A stretch of DNA of 19,119 nt, taken from assembly GCA_043820045.1 (NCBI GenBank), contig JBDREF010000069.1:1-19119 (forward strand), read 5' to 3'. The stretch's first letter is position 1, and every line of letters starts with the position of its first letter. The position numbers and the translations under genes were made by a program. Under the pieces are notes generated by a model that worked only from the letters and a program-made list of their open reading frames with translations, did no database searches and was not told the origin of the DNA. This document shows positions 6,556 through 13,910 of the stretch, piece by piece. This DNA comes from JBDREF01 sp043820045 (GTDB taxonomy: Bacteria; Planctomycetota; Phycisphaerae; Sedimentisphaerales; Anaerobacaceae).

Positions 6556-8271
6556 TCAGTGCGCGTGCAGGTTTTTCAACAGCGACGGATAGGGCGAGCC
6601 GTGCGGCATGTGGCAATAGCTGCAACCCTCTTCGGTCTGCGCCAGCCGCGAGCCTAATAATTTCAATTTGTCGAAGCCGCTGCCGGTCGATTCGGCCGGG
6701 AAAGAGACGTTCGCGGGCGGCTCGCCATCGTGGCAGGTAAGACAGAATTCCGTTCGCGTACCTGTCCACGGCTCTGTTCCGGCGGAGTCCGGATCGATGA
6801 GACTGACCGCGCCGTTGCGATGCCTGCTGTTGTCATGGCACAGAAGGCAGTCTTTGTCCTCGATTTTGCCGCGGATGTGTCTGGAGGCCGACGCGAATTC
6901 GCCGCCTGGTCCCAGGATCTGTCTGCGGCCATAGACACCTTCCCGCGGATGGCACTGTCCGCACGCTTCGGTCTTGACGCCGAAGTTGTCGTCACCGACC
7001 TTTCCCACATGGCAGCCTTCGCACTTCCTGTTTTCCTTGTGGTGGTAGTCACCCTCGCCGTGGCAGTCTATACATCCTTCTGGCTGGAGCGGTGCTACGC
7101 TGACCGTGCTCATGCCGGAACTGAGTTTTCCACTCCAGGCGGATCCCCTCGGTGGCATCTGTACCTGGGCCAGTGTGTCTTGATTCACTTCGAGGTTGTA
7201 AACGGCTTTGAATTGCCCGGCGGTGAATACCTCCTGCCGGGAACCGGCCGCAATCGTGCCTTCGATTTCAGCTTCAAACGCCTGTCCGGGAGCGATTCTC
7301 TGCACCGGACCGCCGCGCTGCCGGCTCGCACGAGCCCCGCGACCTGTGGAGGTCTGCACCTCCAGCATTTGTCCGTATTCATTGCTGATGACAAGCCCCT
7401 TGAGGGCGTCTGTCGGTTGATAATACAGGTTAATCTGCTCCTCGGTGGTGTTTTCGAACCTCAATTGGATGGCAATTTGCTCGCCGACCGTTAGCTCATT
7501 CGGCTCAAGACTGACCCCGCAACGCAGGCCGTTGACCGGCTCGCCCCATTGCAGCGCCGGCGGTGGCGGCATCCGGCCGCCGTTAGCGATAAGTCTCTTC
7601 AGGGTTCGCTCCACTGGGGGAATGCGGAAATCAAACGGCCCCCGGCCGGCGTAGAAGGCGACTTTGCCGTCAACATCAGTGACGGTGACGCGCACCGGCC
7701 AAGCCTGGTAGTCGTCGTTGACTTTGCCGTCCATCCCGTCGATAACCATCGGCATCGTGAATTTGTATTTCATGACACATTCGGTCGCCAGGATGATTCG
7801 CTCGTCCAGGTTTTTCGGTCTGCCGACTATACCCGTCTGATTGCCGTCTTTGAGCATCTCAGGGTGGGCCTCACGGATATAGACTATTAAGAACTCGATA
7901 TGATCGTTGTACGACGCGTACAACCTTTCAAGGTCCGCTGCACGGGACGTGAAAGGCGGTCAGGTGTAGCTGGACATGATCATGCAGACGGGCCTCTTGC
8001 CGCGGAAGGCCGACAGCCTGACTGTCTCGTCTTCGCTTATCACTCCGACAGATTTTCCGTCTGCGTCGGTCCTAAAGGTCAGTCTCGGCAGTTCGAAGTC
8101 GGGTGGAAACTCGCCCAGCCTGACCTGCGGATTGGAATCGCCTCGGGCTTGTCCCCCGGCACGCTCAGCCGCCTCAACCGGTCGGGGAAGGATTGATAGT
8201 AGGGCCGTTATGCAAAGTGCTGCCGTCAACCGAGCGGTCTTTCGGACAATTCTTTTGAGTGTTCGTCTCAT
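6556..8271 (-). CDS. Selenoprotein: iodothyronine-deiodinase-like domain fused to a hexahaem cytochrome c (in-frame TGA read as Sec)
   Basis: Two open frames on the minus strand join in the same phase across one TGA at 7960-7962. The ATG at 8271 is chosen for the GGGGAG upstream. Read through, the product is 571 aa: signal peptide (1 to about 35, ending VEAAE); thioredoxin-fold deiodinase/peroxiredoxin-like domain (about 50-227) with FPPDFELP, RLSAFRGKRPVC, SSYT-U104-PPF and FLIVYIREAH (candidate catalytic His136); an Ig-like beta domain (about 248-370); and six CXXCH haem motifs at 400, 417, 437, 475, 510 and 550. Vertebrate deiodinases have SCT-U-PSF and LVIYIEEAH in the same places. The protein should be periplasmic. 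Inferred role: reductive dehalogenation or peroxide reduction with electrons delivered by the haem domain. Alternatives are a sequencing error in a Cys codon or a genuine stop; the hairpin after the TGA argues for Sec. Confidence 0.85.
7924..7962 (-). promoter_or_regulatory. Candidate bacterial SECIS element with its UGA codon
   Basis: On the coding (minus) strand the UGA (7962-7960) is followed by a hairpin. CCUUUC (7956-7951) pairs with GAAAGG (7929-7924), and GUCC (7948-7945) pairs with GGAC (7936-7933). The apical loop is 8 nt, with G in its second position. An alternative fold bulges one C and leaves a UGCAG loop, also with G second. The loop begins about 16-18 nt after the UGA, within the window expected for bacterial SECIS hairpins bound by SelB. 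The fold was made by eye, without an energy calculation. Confidence 0.65.
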
Positions 8272-8431
8272 TTTCAACTCCCCGAGCCAAAATCATCGTC
8301 TGCGTCTCTAACATGAACCGGTGTGGAAAGGTTCCTGAGTCGAGTTCGATCCTATCATAATCTGCTGGTTTTCGTCCACTCCAAAGACGCCGAGCCGGTA
8401 ATTTTATTGCGGCCTTCTCAAGTGCCTCCAA

Positions 8432-8445
8432 ACAATGTACATTGT
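8432..8445. promoter_or_regulatory. 14-bp perfect palindrome, candidate operator
   Basis: ACAATGTACATTGT equals its own reverse complement. It lies 25 bp before the chosen start of the MoeA-like gene, in the 199-bp region between that gene and the divergent selenoprotein gene, so a dimeric repressor bound here could act on either. An ATG inside it (8435) lacks a ribosome binding site and is not taken as the gene start. The binding protein is unknown. Confidence 0.4.
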
Positions 8446-8470
8446 ACGGGAAGGATTGGAGCAAACAGGC

Positions 8471-9694
8471 ATGAAATATGACATTGGTCTTGAACAGGCT
8501 CTCTCGATGATGTCGGACAGGCTGGCTCCGCTTGCGGCGAGGAATGTTCCTGTCGCCGAGGCCGGAGGATTGGTGGCGACCGAAGATGTTGTCGCACAGG
8601 TGGACTGTCCGTCGGCCTCGGCGTCTTCGAGGGACGGCTACGCAGTGATTTCAGCCGACCTGGAGCGGGCTTGTGAGGACCAGCCCGTCAAACTGAAGGT
8701 ATGCGGCGTATCCGTCGCCGGAGGCGACAACCCTGTAGCGGTGGAGCCGGGAACGGCGGTAAAGATCATGACCGGGGCGAGAATTCCGCCGGGCGCCGAC
8801 GCCGTGATTGCCGTGGAGTATTCGCGGGAGCAAGACGGCTGGGTATCGTGCGGCAGAGACACGGAACCCGGAAGAAACATTATCGAGCAGGGGTACGACG
8901 TGCTCAAAGGCAAGCCGGTCGCCTGGCGAGGAGAGATTCTGACACCTGCCAGGACGGGCCTGTTGGCCGCCGGCGGAATTTCCGAAGTTAGGGTCCATCC
9001 CCGGCCGCGCGTCGGCATCGTCGCAACGGGCGATGAATTGGTCAGTCCCGGCGAGCCGTTAAGGCCGGGCCAACTATATGCCAGCAATCTTGTCACGCTG
9101 TTTTCCTGGCTCAGACATTTCCGAATGGCGGCTGAGGTTGAGGTGGTAGGGGACCGCAGCGAGGACCTGGCCGCAAAGATAGAGAGCTTGCTGGAGCATG
9201 CCGATGTCCTGCTCACCAGCGGCGGCGCATGGAAAAGCGAGCGAGATTTAACCGTAAAGGTTTTGAAAGAATTGGGCGGCGAGGTTGTCTTCCATCGCCT
9301 CAGAATGGGGCCGGGCAAAGCCGTGGCGCTGGTTCTGTTGAACGGCAAGACTGTATTCTGTCTGCCCGGCGGCCCACCATCGAACGAAATGGCTTTCCTG
9401 CAAATCGCCCTGCCAGGACTGCTTTGGCTGGCGGGCAAGCCTCCTGTTCCCTTTGAATATAGAACAGCGATTCTAACGAAAACAGTGGGGGGGCAGAAAG
9501 ACTGGACACAGTTCCACTATGCTGCTGTCGAAGAGCGAGAAGGGCAGTGGTTTGTCAGCCCGCTGGAAAAAGAGAACCGGCTGCAATGTCAGGCAAAAGC
9601 GAATGCACTTATAAAAGTTCCTGAAGGGATCGAACAACTAAAGCAAAATAAACAAATCAAAGTTCAGGTTCTGTTTGGCAATTCCTGCATATAA
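8471..9694 (+). CDS. moeA: MoeA-like molybdopterin molybdenumtransferase (divergent clade)
   Basis: 407 aa, the usual MoeA length. MoeA inserts molybdate into adenylylated molybdopterin, the last step of Mo cofactor synthesis, in the cytoplasm. Visible MoeA signatures are SSRDGYAV (52-59), the run from GTAVKIMTGARIPPGADAVI (94-113), VATGDELVSPGEPL (184-197), LRMGPGKAVAL (277-287) and a C-terminal beta domain (about 330-400). Two core motifs differ from E. coli: SGGVSVG is replaced by SGGAWKSERD (250-259), and LPGNPVS by LPGGPPSN (298-305). This suggests a paralogous clade, perhaps specialised for another cofactor variant or for tungsten; that is inference. The start at 8471 follows GGAG with 9 bp spacing, whereas the ATG at 8435 lies in the palindrome. 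No other Moco gene is in the window. Confidence 0.85.
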   Translation: MKYDIGLEQALSMMSDRLAPLAARNVPVAEAGGLVATEDVVAQVDCPSASASSRDGYAVISADLERACEDQPVKLKVCGVSVAGGDNPVAVEPGTAVKIMTGARIPPGADAVIAVEYSREQDGWVSCGRDTEPGRNIIEQGYDVLKGKPVAWRGEILTPARTGLLAAGGISEVRVHPRPRVGIVATGDELVSPGEPLRPGQLYASNLVTLFSWLRHFRMAAEVEVVGDRSEDLAAKIESLLEHADVLLTSGGAWKSERDLTVKVLKELGGEVVFHRLRMGPGKAVALVLLNGKTVFCLPGGPPSNEMAFLQIALPGLLWLAGKPPVPFEYRTAILTKTVGGQKDWTQFHYAAVEEREGQWFVSPLEKENRLQCQAKANALIKVPEGIEQLKQNKQIKVQVLFGNSCI

Positions 9695-9703
9695 ATTCTT
9701 CGC

Positions 9704-9725
9704 AAAAAATCCCGCCGAGCCGGGA
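9704..9725 (-). terminator. Possible intrinsic terminator on the minus strand
   Basis: On the minus strand TCCCG and CGGGA (9725-9721 with 9714-9710) form a 5-bp stem with a 6-nt loop, followed directly by six T. It would serve minus-strand transcripts coming from the symporter gene, whose stop is about 460 bp upstream. The orientation is wrong for terminating the MoeA-like gene. Confidence 0.35.
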
Positions 9726-9775
9726 ACCTCTCCGCAAACCCGGTCCAAAGAACAACTTACGACTACTCCAGTGAC

Positions 9776-9825
9776 ATAGCTGTGGTATAGCTGTGTTATA
9801 GCAAAGCCGGTAGCATTGTTATAGC
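9776..9825. repeat. Five helically phased (A/G)TAGC direct repeats
   Basis: ATAGC or GTAGC occurs at 9776, 9787, 9798, 9810 and 9821, so the intervals are 11, 11, 12 and 11 bp. The first two units are nearly identical 11-mers (ATAGCTGTGGT, ATAGCTGTGTT). Spacing close to one helical turn puts all copies on one face of the DNA, as in iteron or multi-site operator arrays. The purpose is not known. Confidence 0.6.
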
Positions 9826-10188
9826 TAACGAAAGGAAAGAAAAGGAAACGAAATCGAAGAGAAAGATAAAGATATTCTCGAATTCGAATACGGTCACGAC
9901 AAATCACTTTAGTTTCTTCCTCGAGTTCGGTTCGATCTCGATGAGGCAGGATGCTGTCAAGATGAATTTCGTAAATAATACAACAAAATACTTGCAGTTG
10001 TTCGCGAGCATGGTAAAATGCCCGCCATGTTAGACATTCGAATAACAATCGAGAATAGCAGCATCGCAGTTGCGGGCGGCTCTGTGGTTTTACGCTTGAC
10101 GTGGACAGCCTTTTTGCAAATTCTTTTGGTGTTGAAAGTGTGCTTCGCCGTGCGGTTGTGGAATATATTAGCTCGACAGTGTAACAAA

Positions 10189-11673
10189 CTACTCTGCTGT
10201 CTGAGGACTCTTGCCTCCGGTCATGGCCGGGCCGAGCAAATAGCCCAGCGTGAATGTTATTGTCGTGCCGATGACTATCAGCCAGCTCCAGCCCAGTTCA
10301 AGGGTTCCCCGCTTTATCTGGAGCAACAGTGCCAGGCAAACACCCGTGCTCAAGAGCATCGCGATAATGTTGGCGATGTTGCTTTTGCGCCGTGTAAGCA
10401 GGCCGAGCAGGAATACGCCGAGCATTGGGCCGCCGGTGACAGAGAGAATCTGGAAGGCGAACCAGAGGATGTTTTCCACCGGTGCACAGGCCACCGCGAT
10501 GCCCGCCAGGACCAGGCCGAAGCCAACCACTCCAATGCGCGAGACGAGCAGGTAGTGCCTTTCCGAGGCGCCCCTGCGAATCAGCGGGCGGTAGATATCG
10601 GTGACGAACGACGAGGTCAGAGAGCTGAGCGGCGAGTCAATGCTGGCCATGAAGATAGCCCCCAGCACCAGACCCTTGAGGCCCGTGGGCAAGACGTTTC
10701 GCGCAAAATGCGGAAGGATTTCTTTGAGTTCGCCGGGCAAGGGCAGCGATGGATTCTGCCGGTAGAAGACGTAGAGGAGCGTTCCGACGAGCAGATAGAG
10801 CCAGTACACGGGCACGACGGTGACAATGGTGGCGAGAATGGTTTTCTGGCTGCTCTTTCGCGTCTTGACTGTCAGCAGCCTCTGGACCATTTCCTGATCG
10901 GTTCCGAAGGATGCCAGGCCGATGAAGAAGCCGCTGGCCAGCCATGCCCAGAACGTGGAGGCGTCTTTGAGGTCGAACTTGAAGTTGAATGTGCTCAGGC
11001 GTCCGGCCTCGCCGGCGGTGTGCAGAGCTGCGGCCAGGCCGCCGTCGATATGGCTGATGAGATAGCCGACGACCGCCAGGCCGGCGATAACGAAAAAAGC
11101 GGCCTGATAAGCGCCGGCCCACACGACCGCCTTGATGCCGCCGAAGGCGATAAAGGCTATGCTCACCGCGGTAAACAATGTGATGGTAACGCCCAGCGGC
11201 CAGCCCATGATGACGCCTACGGCCATACACGTTGCGTACAGGCGCACGCCCGAAGCCAGAAGACGCGTGACGAAGAAAAATATCGAGCCGGTGTATTGTG
11301 TTGCCGGTCCGAACCGGTGCCCCAAAAACTCGTAGATGCTGGTGCAGTTGTACTTGTAGAATGCAGGGATGAAAAGATACCCCACGACCAGCCGTGCCAG
11401 AGCCAATCCGACCATGAATTGAATCCATCGCCAGTTCTCGGTATAGGCGGTATGCGGGATGCCGACGATTGTCAGGGCGCTGATCTCCGTAGCCACGAAC
11501 GACAGGCAGGCCACGACGGGCGGGACGTGCCGGCCTCCTAAGAAGAAATCGTTCGTATCCTTTTCCTCGCGTCCGAATACGTATGAGATGACGAACAGGA
11601 TAAGGGCGCCGACACCCACAATGCCCCAGTCGAGCCCGCTCAATGTTCCTGTCTGGGCGGCGATAGAATTCAC
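10189..11673 (-). CDS. Sodium:solute symporter (SSS/SLC5 family), probable amino-sugar importer
   Basis: 494 aa with about 13 predicted transmembrane helices spread over the whole length. Family features are a first helix followed by DTNDFFLGGRHVPP, then SFVATEISALTIVGIPHTAY, the usual SSS core near helices 1-2. Members couple Na+ entry to uptake of sugars, amino acids or other solutes. The start is GTG at 11673, preceded by GAGGAG and overlapping the murQ stop as GTGA, which implies translational coupling. Being third in an anmK-murQ-symporter operon, it most likely imports MurNAc, anhydroMurNAc or a related fragment; there is no MurP-type PTS here. The specificity is inferred from position only. 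A longer frame to 11712 lies inside murQ and has no ribosome binding site. Confidence 0.92.
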   Translation of the reverse strand: MNSIAAQTGTLSGLDWGIVGVGALILFVISYVFGREEKDTNDFFLGGRHVPPVVACLSFVATEISALTIVGIPHTAYTENWRWIQFMVGLALARLVVGYLFIPAFYKYNCTSIYEFLGHRFGPATQYTGSIFFFVTRLLASGVRLYATCMAVGVIMGWPLGVTITLFTAVSIAFIAFGGIKAVVWAGAYQAAFFVIAGLAVVGYLISHIDGGLAAALHTAGEAGRLSTFNFKFDLKDASTFWAWLASGFFIGLASFGTDQEMVQRLLTVKTRKSSQKTILATIVTVVPVYWLYLLVGTLLYVFYRQNPSLPLPGELKEILPHFARNVLPTGLKGLVLGAIFMASIDSPLSSLTSSFVTDIYRPLIRRGASERHYLLVSRIGVVGFGLVLAGIAVACAPVENILWFAFQILSVTGGPMLGVFLLGLLTRRKSNIANIIAMLLSTGVCLALLLQIKRGTLELGWSWLIVIGTTITFTLGYLLGPAMTGGKSPQTAE

Positions 11674-12578
11674 GATGTCTCCTCGATTGCTTGTCGCAGG
11701 GACTGATCGCACTCATCGAGGATTTTTATCGCGCCGGCCATATCCGTCTTTCGAAAGTGCATGACAATCGCGGCCTTGACCTTGCCCTCCGCGCGGGCCA
11801 GCAGTTTCTTCGCGCCGGGCCGGCTGAGATTAGTCATTTCCATCACGATCCGCAGCGAGCGGTCGCGCAATTTCTCATTCGTGGCCTTCAGGTCAACCAT
11901 GAGATTGCCGTAAACCTTGCCCAATCGAATCATTGCTCCTGTGGTGAGGGTGTTGAGCACCAGTTTCGTCGCCGTCCCGGCTTTCATGCGGGTCGAACCT
12001 GTGACCACTTCGGGTCCGACGATGGGGTTTATGATGATTTGGGCTGGGATGTGCGCGACGGCCTCCGGTGCGCAGGTCACGAAAATGGTCGCCGCTCCGA
12101 TCCGCCGCGCCTCTTTGAGAGCGCCATGTACGAACGGCGTCATGCCGCAGGCGGCCAGGCCGACCACGACGTCACTTGCCCGGACGCCCTTGCTCCGGAT
12201 CGCCGCCGCCCCGTCCCGTGGGTAATCCTCGGCTCCTTCGACCGCTCGAACCAGCGCGCGCCGTCCACCCGCAATGATACCCTGTACGAGTGAGGGCGGC
12301 ACGCCGAAAGTAGGGGGACATTCCGAAGCGTCCAATACGCCCAGCCTTCCGCTGGTGCCAGCCCCGACGTAGAAAAGCCGGCCGCCTTCCGTGAATCGGG
12401 CCACGATCAAATCAATTGCGGCGGCGATTTGTTTCCGCTGCCGGGCTACGGCGGCGGGCACAAGCGCATCTTGCGAACTGATCAGATCGACGATCTGCTG
12501 AGTCGAGAGCCGGTCGAGATTCTCACTGGCTCGGTTGCGTTTCTCGGTTGTCGGCAGAAGTCTGTGTTTTTTTGTCAT
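11670..12578 (-). CDS. murQ: N-acetylmuramic acid 6-phosphate etherase
   Basis: 302 aa, standard for MurQ (about 300). A SIS-fold lyase, it splits the lactyl ether of MurNAc-6-P to GlcNAc-6-P and D-lactate in the cytoplasm. The signature GAGTSGRLGVLDASECPPTF (72-91) carries Glu86, and VEGAED (113-118) carries Glu117; these match the two catalytic glutamates described for E. coli MurQ (Glu83 and Glu114). GSTRMKAGTATKLVLNTLTT and the C-terminal UBA-like helical region are also present. The ATG overlaps the anmK stop as ATGA, and the stop overlaps the symporter GTG start, so the three genes form a tight operon. All expected residues are there and it should be active. Confidence 0.96.
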   Translation of the reverse strand: MTKKHRLLPTTEKRNRASENLDRLSTQQIVDLISSQDALVPAAVARQRKQIAAAIDLIVARFTEGGRLFYVGAGTSGRLGVLDASECPPTFGVPPSLVQGIIAGGRRALVRAVEGAEDYPRDGAAAIRSKGVRASDVVVGLAACGMTPFVHGALKEARRIGAATIFVTCAPEAVAHIPAQIIINPIVGPEVVTGSTRMKAGTATKLVLNTLTTGAMIRLGKVYGNLMVDLKATNEKLRDRSLRIVMEMTNLSRPGAKKLLARAEGKVKAAIVMHFRKTDMAGAIKILDECDQSLRQAIEETS

Positions 12579-13753
12579 GCCGGTATTATCTTTCCGAGAA
12601 CAGCCGGTTTCTCTGCACCGGTGGCTCCCGGCACGTTATTGGCAATCCCTTTTAACGTCGCCCATGCCAACACGGCGAAGGAAATGGCCTCCCTGGCATC
12701 GACGCTAATCCCAAAGTCGCCGGTCGTGAGCATCTTAACCTCCGGCAGCTCGCTACGCAACATTCCGATCAGCGTATTGTTGTGAGCGCCGCCGCCGCAT
12801 ACTATCACCTCGTCGGGCATCTTCGGCAGGAACCGGCGGTATGCGCGGGCGATACTGATGGCGGTAAAGGCCGTCACGGTCGCCACGATATCGGCATGGG
12901 CCAGGCCTTTGCCCTCGGCACGCCGGTAGATTCGCTCGGTGAAGGCGGCCCCGAATTCTTCCCGGCCGGTTGACTTGGGCGGGCGGCGCTTGAGGAATGG
13001 GTGGCGCAGCATTTCGTCGAGCAGCTTGCGATCCACAGTGCCTGTCGCCGCTATTCTTCCGCCCCGGTCGCAGCGCCGGTTTTCGTTGCCGGCCATGGCG
13101 ACAGCGCCGTCGATTACCATATTGCCCGGTCCCGTGTCGAAAGCGATGATATCATCAGGTGTGCAGCCGGGGGGCAGAAAGGTGACGTTGGCGATGCCTC
13201 CGATGTTCTGTACGGCCCGCGCGAGCCGCCGGTGTCCGAATAGACAATAATCGGCGTAGGGTACCAGCGGTGCGCCCTCGCCTCCTGCGGCCATATCGCG
13301 GGGCCTGAAATCCGCGACCGTCGTAATGCCGGTGCGCTGGGCTATGATGGAAGGCTCGCCGATCTGCAAAGTGGAACGTATCGTCGTTCGGCGGTAGCGT
13401 CGGCCTCGCGGGTTGTGGTAGATGGTCTGGCCGTGCGAGCCGATGAGATCGATTGAGTCCAGCGAGATACCGCTCTTGCCGCAGAGCTTGATTACTGCAT
13501 CGGCAAAGACCTCGCCCATGACGAAATTGTAATGGCAAATATCTTCCAGTCGGGCCGATTCCGGCCGGCACAGGCGGAGAATTTCCCGCCGCAGGGCGCT
13601 CGCATACGGAAAAACATCAAAGGCCAGCAGCTCAATTTTCCGCCTGCTGATATCGACGACGGCGGCATCCACACCGTCGGCGGACGTCCCTGACATCAAG
13701 CCCACAACCCGCAGCTTGCTCTTGCCTGCGATACCTCGAATCCTGTTGCTCAT
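12575..13753 (-). CDS. anmK: Anhydro-N-acetylmuramic acid kinase
   Basis: 392 aa, slightly longer than E. coli AnmK (about 370). It hydrolyses the 1,6-anhydro ring and phosphorylates anhydroMurNAc with ATP to MurNAc-6-P, the MurQ substrate. Visible motifs are GLMSGTSADGVDAAVVD (18-34, phosphate binding), SHGQTIYHNP (106-115), DFRPRDMAAGGEGAPLVPY (148-166), NIGGIANVTF (183-192) and FDTGPGN (205-211), which contains the family's catalytic Asp. It is first in the anmK-murQ-symporter operon and ends by overlapping murQ as ATGA. A consensus promoter lies about 60 bp upstream. The presence of AnmK implies that anhydro-muropeptides made by lytic transglycosylases are recycled or taken up. Confidence 0.96.
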   Translation of the reverse strand: MSNRIRGIAGKSKLRVVGLMSGTSADGVDAAVVDISRRKIELLAFDVFPYASALRREILRLCRPESARLEDICHYNFVMGEVFADAVIKLCGKSGISLDSIDLIGSHGQTIYHNPRGRRYRRTTIRSTLQIGEPSIIAQRTGITTVADFRPRDMAAGGEGAPLVPYADYCLFGHRRLARAVQNIGGIANVTFLPPGCTPDDIIAFDTGPGNMVIDGAVAMAGNENRRCDRGGRIAATGTVDRKLLDEMLRHPFLKRRPPKSTGREEFGAAFTERIYRRAEGKGLAHADIVATVTAFTAISIARAYRRFLPKMPDEVIVCGGGAHNNTLIGMLRSELPEVKMLTTGDFGISVDAREAISFAVLAWATLKGIANNVPGATGAEKPAVLGKIIPA

Positions 13754-13813
13754 TAATCTCTTACCTCTACTTGCCCGTGCGAACTTACGTCGCCGCCGAA
13801 TGCCGTCAAGCGG

Positions 13814-13842
13814 ATTATATACCTGCGCTGCTACGTTGGCAA
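13814..13842 (-). promoter_or_regulatory. Promoter of the anmK-murQ-symporter operon
   Basis: On the minus strand TTGCCA (13842-13837) and a perfect TATAAT (13819-13814) have a 17-bp spacer. Transcription would start near 13807, about 54 nt before the anmK ATG. It lies in the 157-bp divergent gap to the double-SIS gene. No operator-like palindrome was noticed. Confidence 0.7.
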
Positions 13843-13910
13843 TGTACTTGGTTTGTGAGAAGCTTATTTACATTGTCCCCATAAAATGATATCAATTTCA
13901 CGGAGCTATT

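Larger units (their letters stand above)
9695..10188. other. Non-coding region, 494 bp, with phased repeats and purine tract
   Basis: No credible gene is seen on either strand; the frames that cross it lack ribosome binding sites and protein-like composition. It contains a hairpin with A/T tract (9704-9725), phased TAGC repeats (9776-9825), an almost pure purine run (about 9831-9871), a bulged hairpin pairing 9919-9925 with 9937-9946, and a possible plus-strand promoter (TTGCAG 9992-9997, TAAAAT 10014-10019, 16-bp spacer) that would read antisense into the symporter gene. Confidence 0.5.

Noticed and set aside
6556..7923. The cytochrome part as an independent gene starting at 7923
   Set aside because: The apparent start is a TTG inside the deiodinase domain and within the hairpin after the TGA, with no ribosome binding site; a c-type cytochrome also needs an export signal, which only the read-through product has.
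7960..8277. A separate 105-residue exported protein ending at the TGA at 7960-7962
   Set aside because: It ends exactly at the active-site residue of the deiodinase-like domain and the rest of the domain follows in phase, so it is taken as the first part of the selenoprotein. Its apparent first codon is a TTG; the ATG at 8271 has the ribosome binding site.
9919..9946. tRNA-like GGTTCGATC stretch inside a hairpin
   Set aside because: The T-loop-like bases lack a matching 5-bp T stem, and no acceptor or anticodon arm can be found around it.
9638..10048. 136-codon minus-strand frame over the intergenic region
   Set aside because: It consists of the complement of the purine tract and repeats, has no ribosome binding site and no protein-like pattern.
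10018..11541. Long open frame of 507 codons on the plus strand
   Set aside because: It is almost wholly antisense to the symporter gene, its translation is rich in charged and Gln/Ala residues with no domain, and it lacks a ribosome binding site. It is a shadow frame, although a plausible promoter lies just before it.
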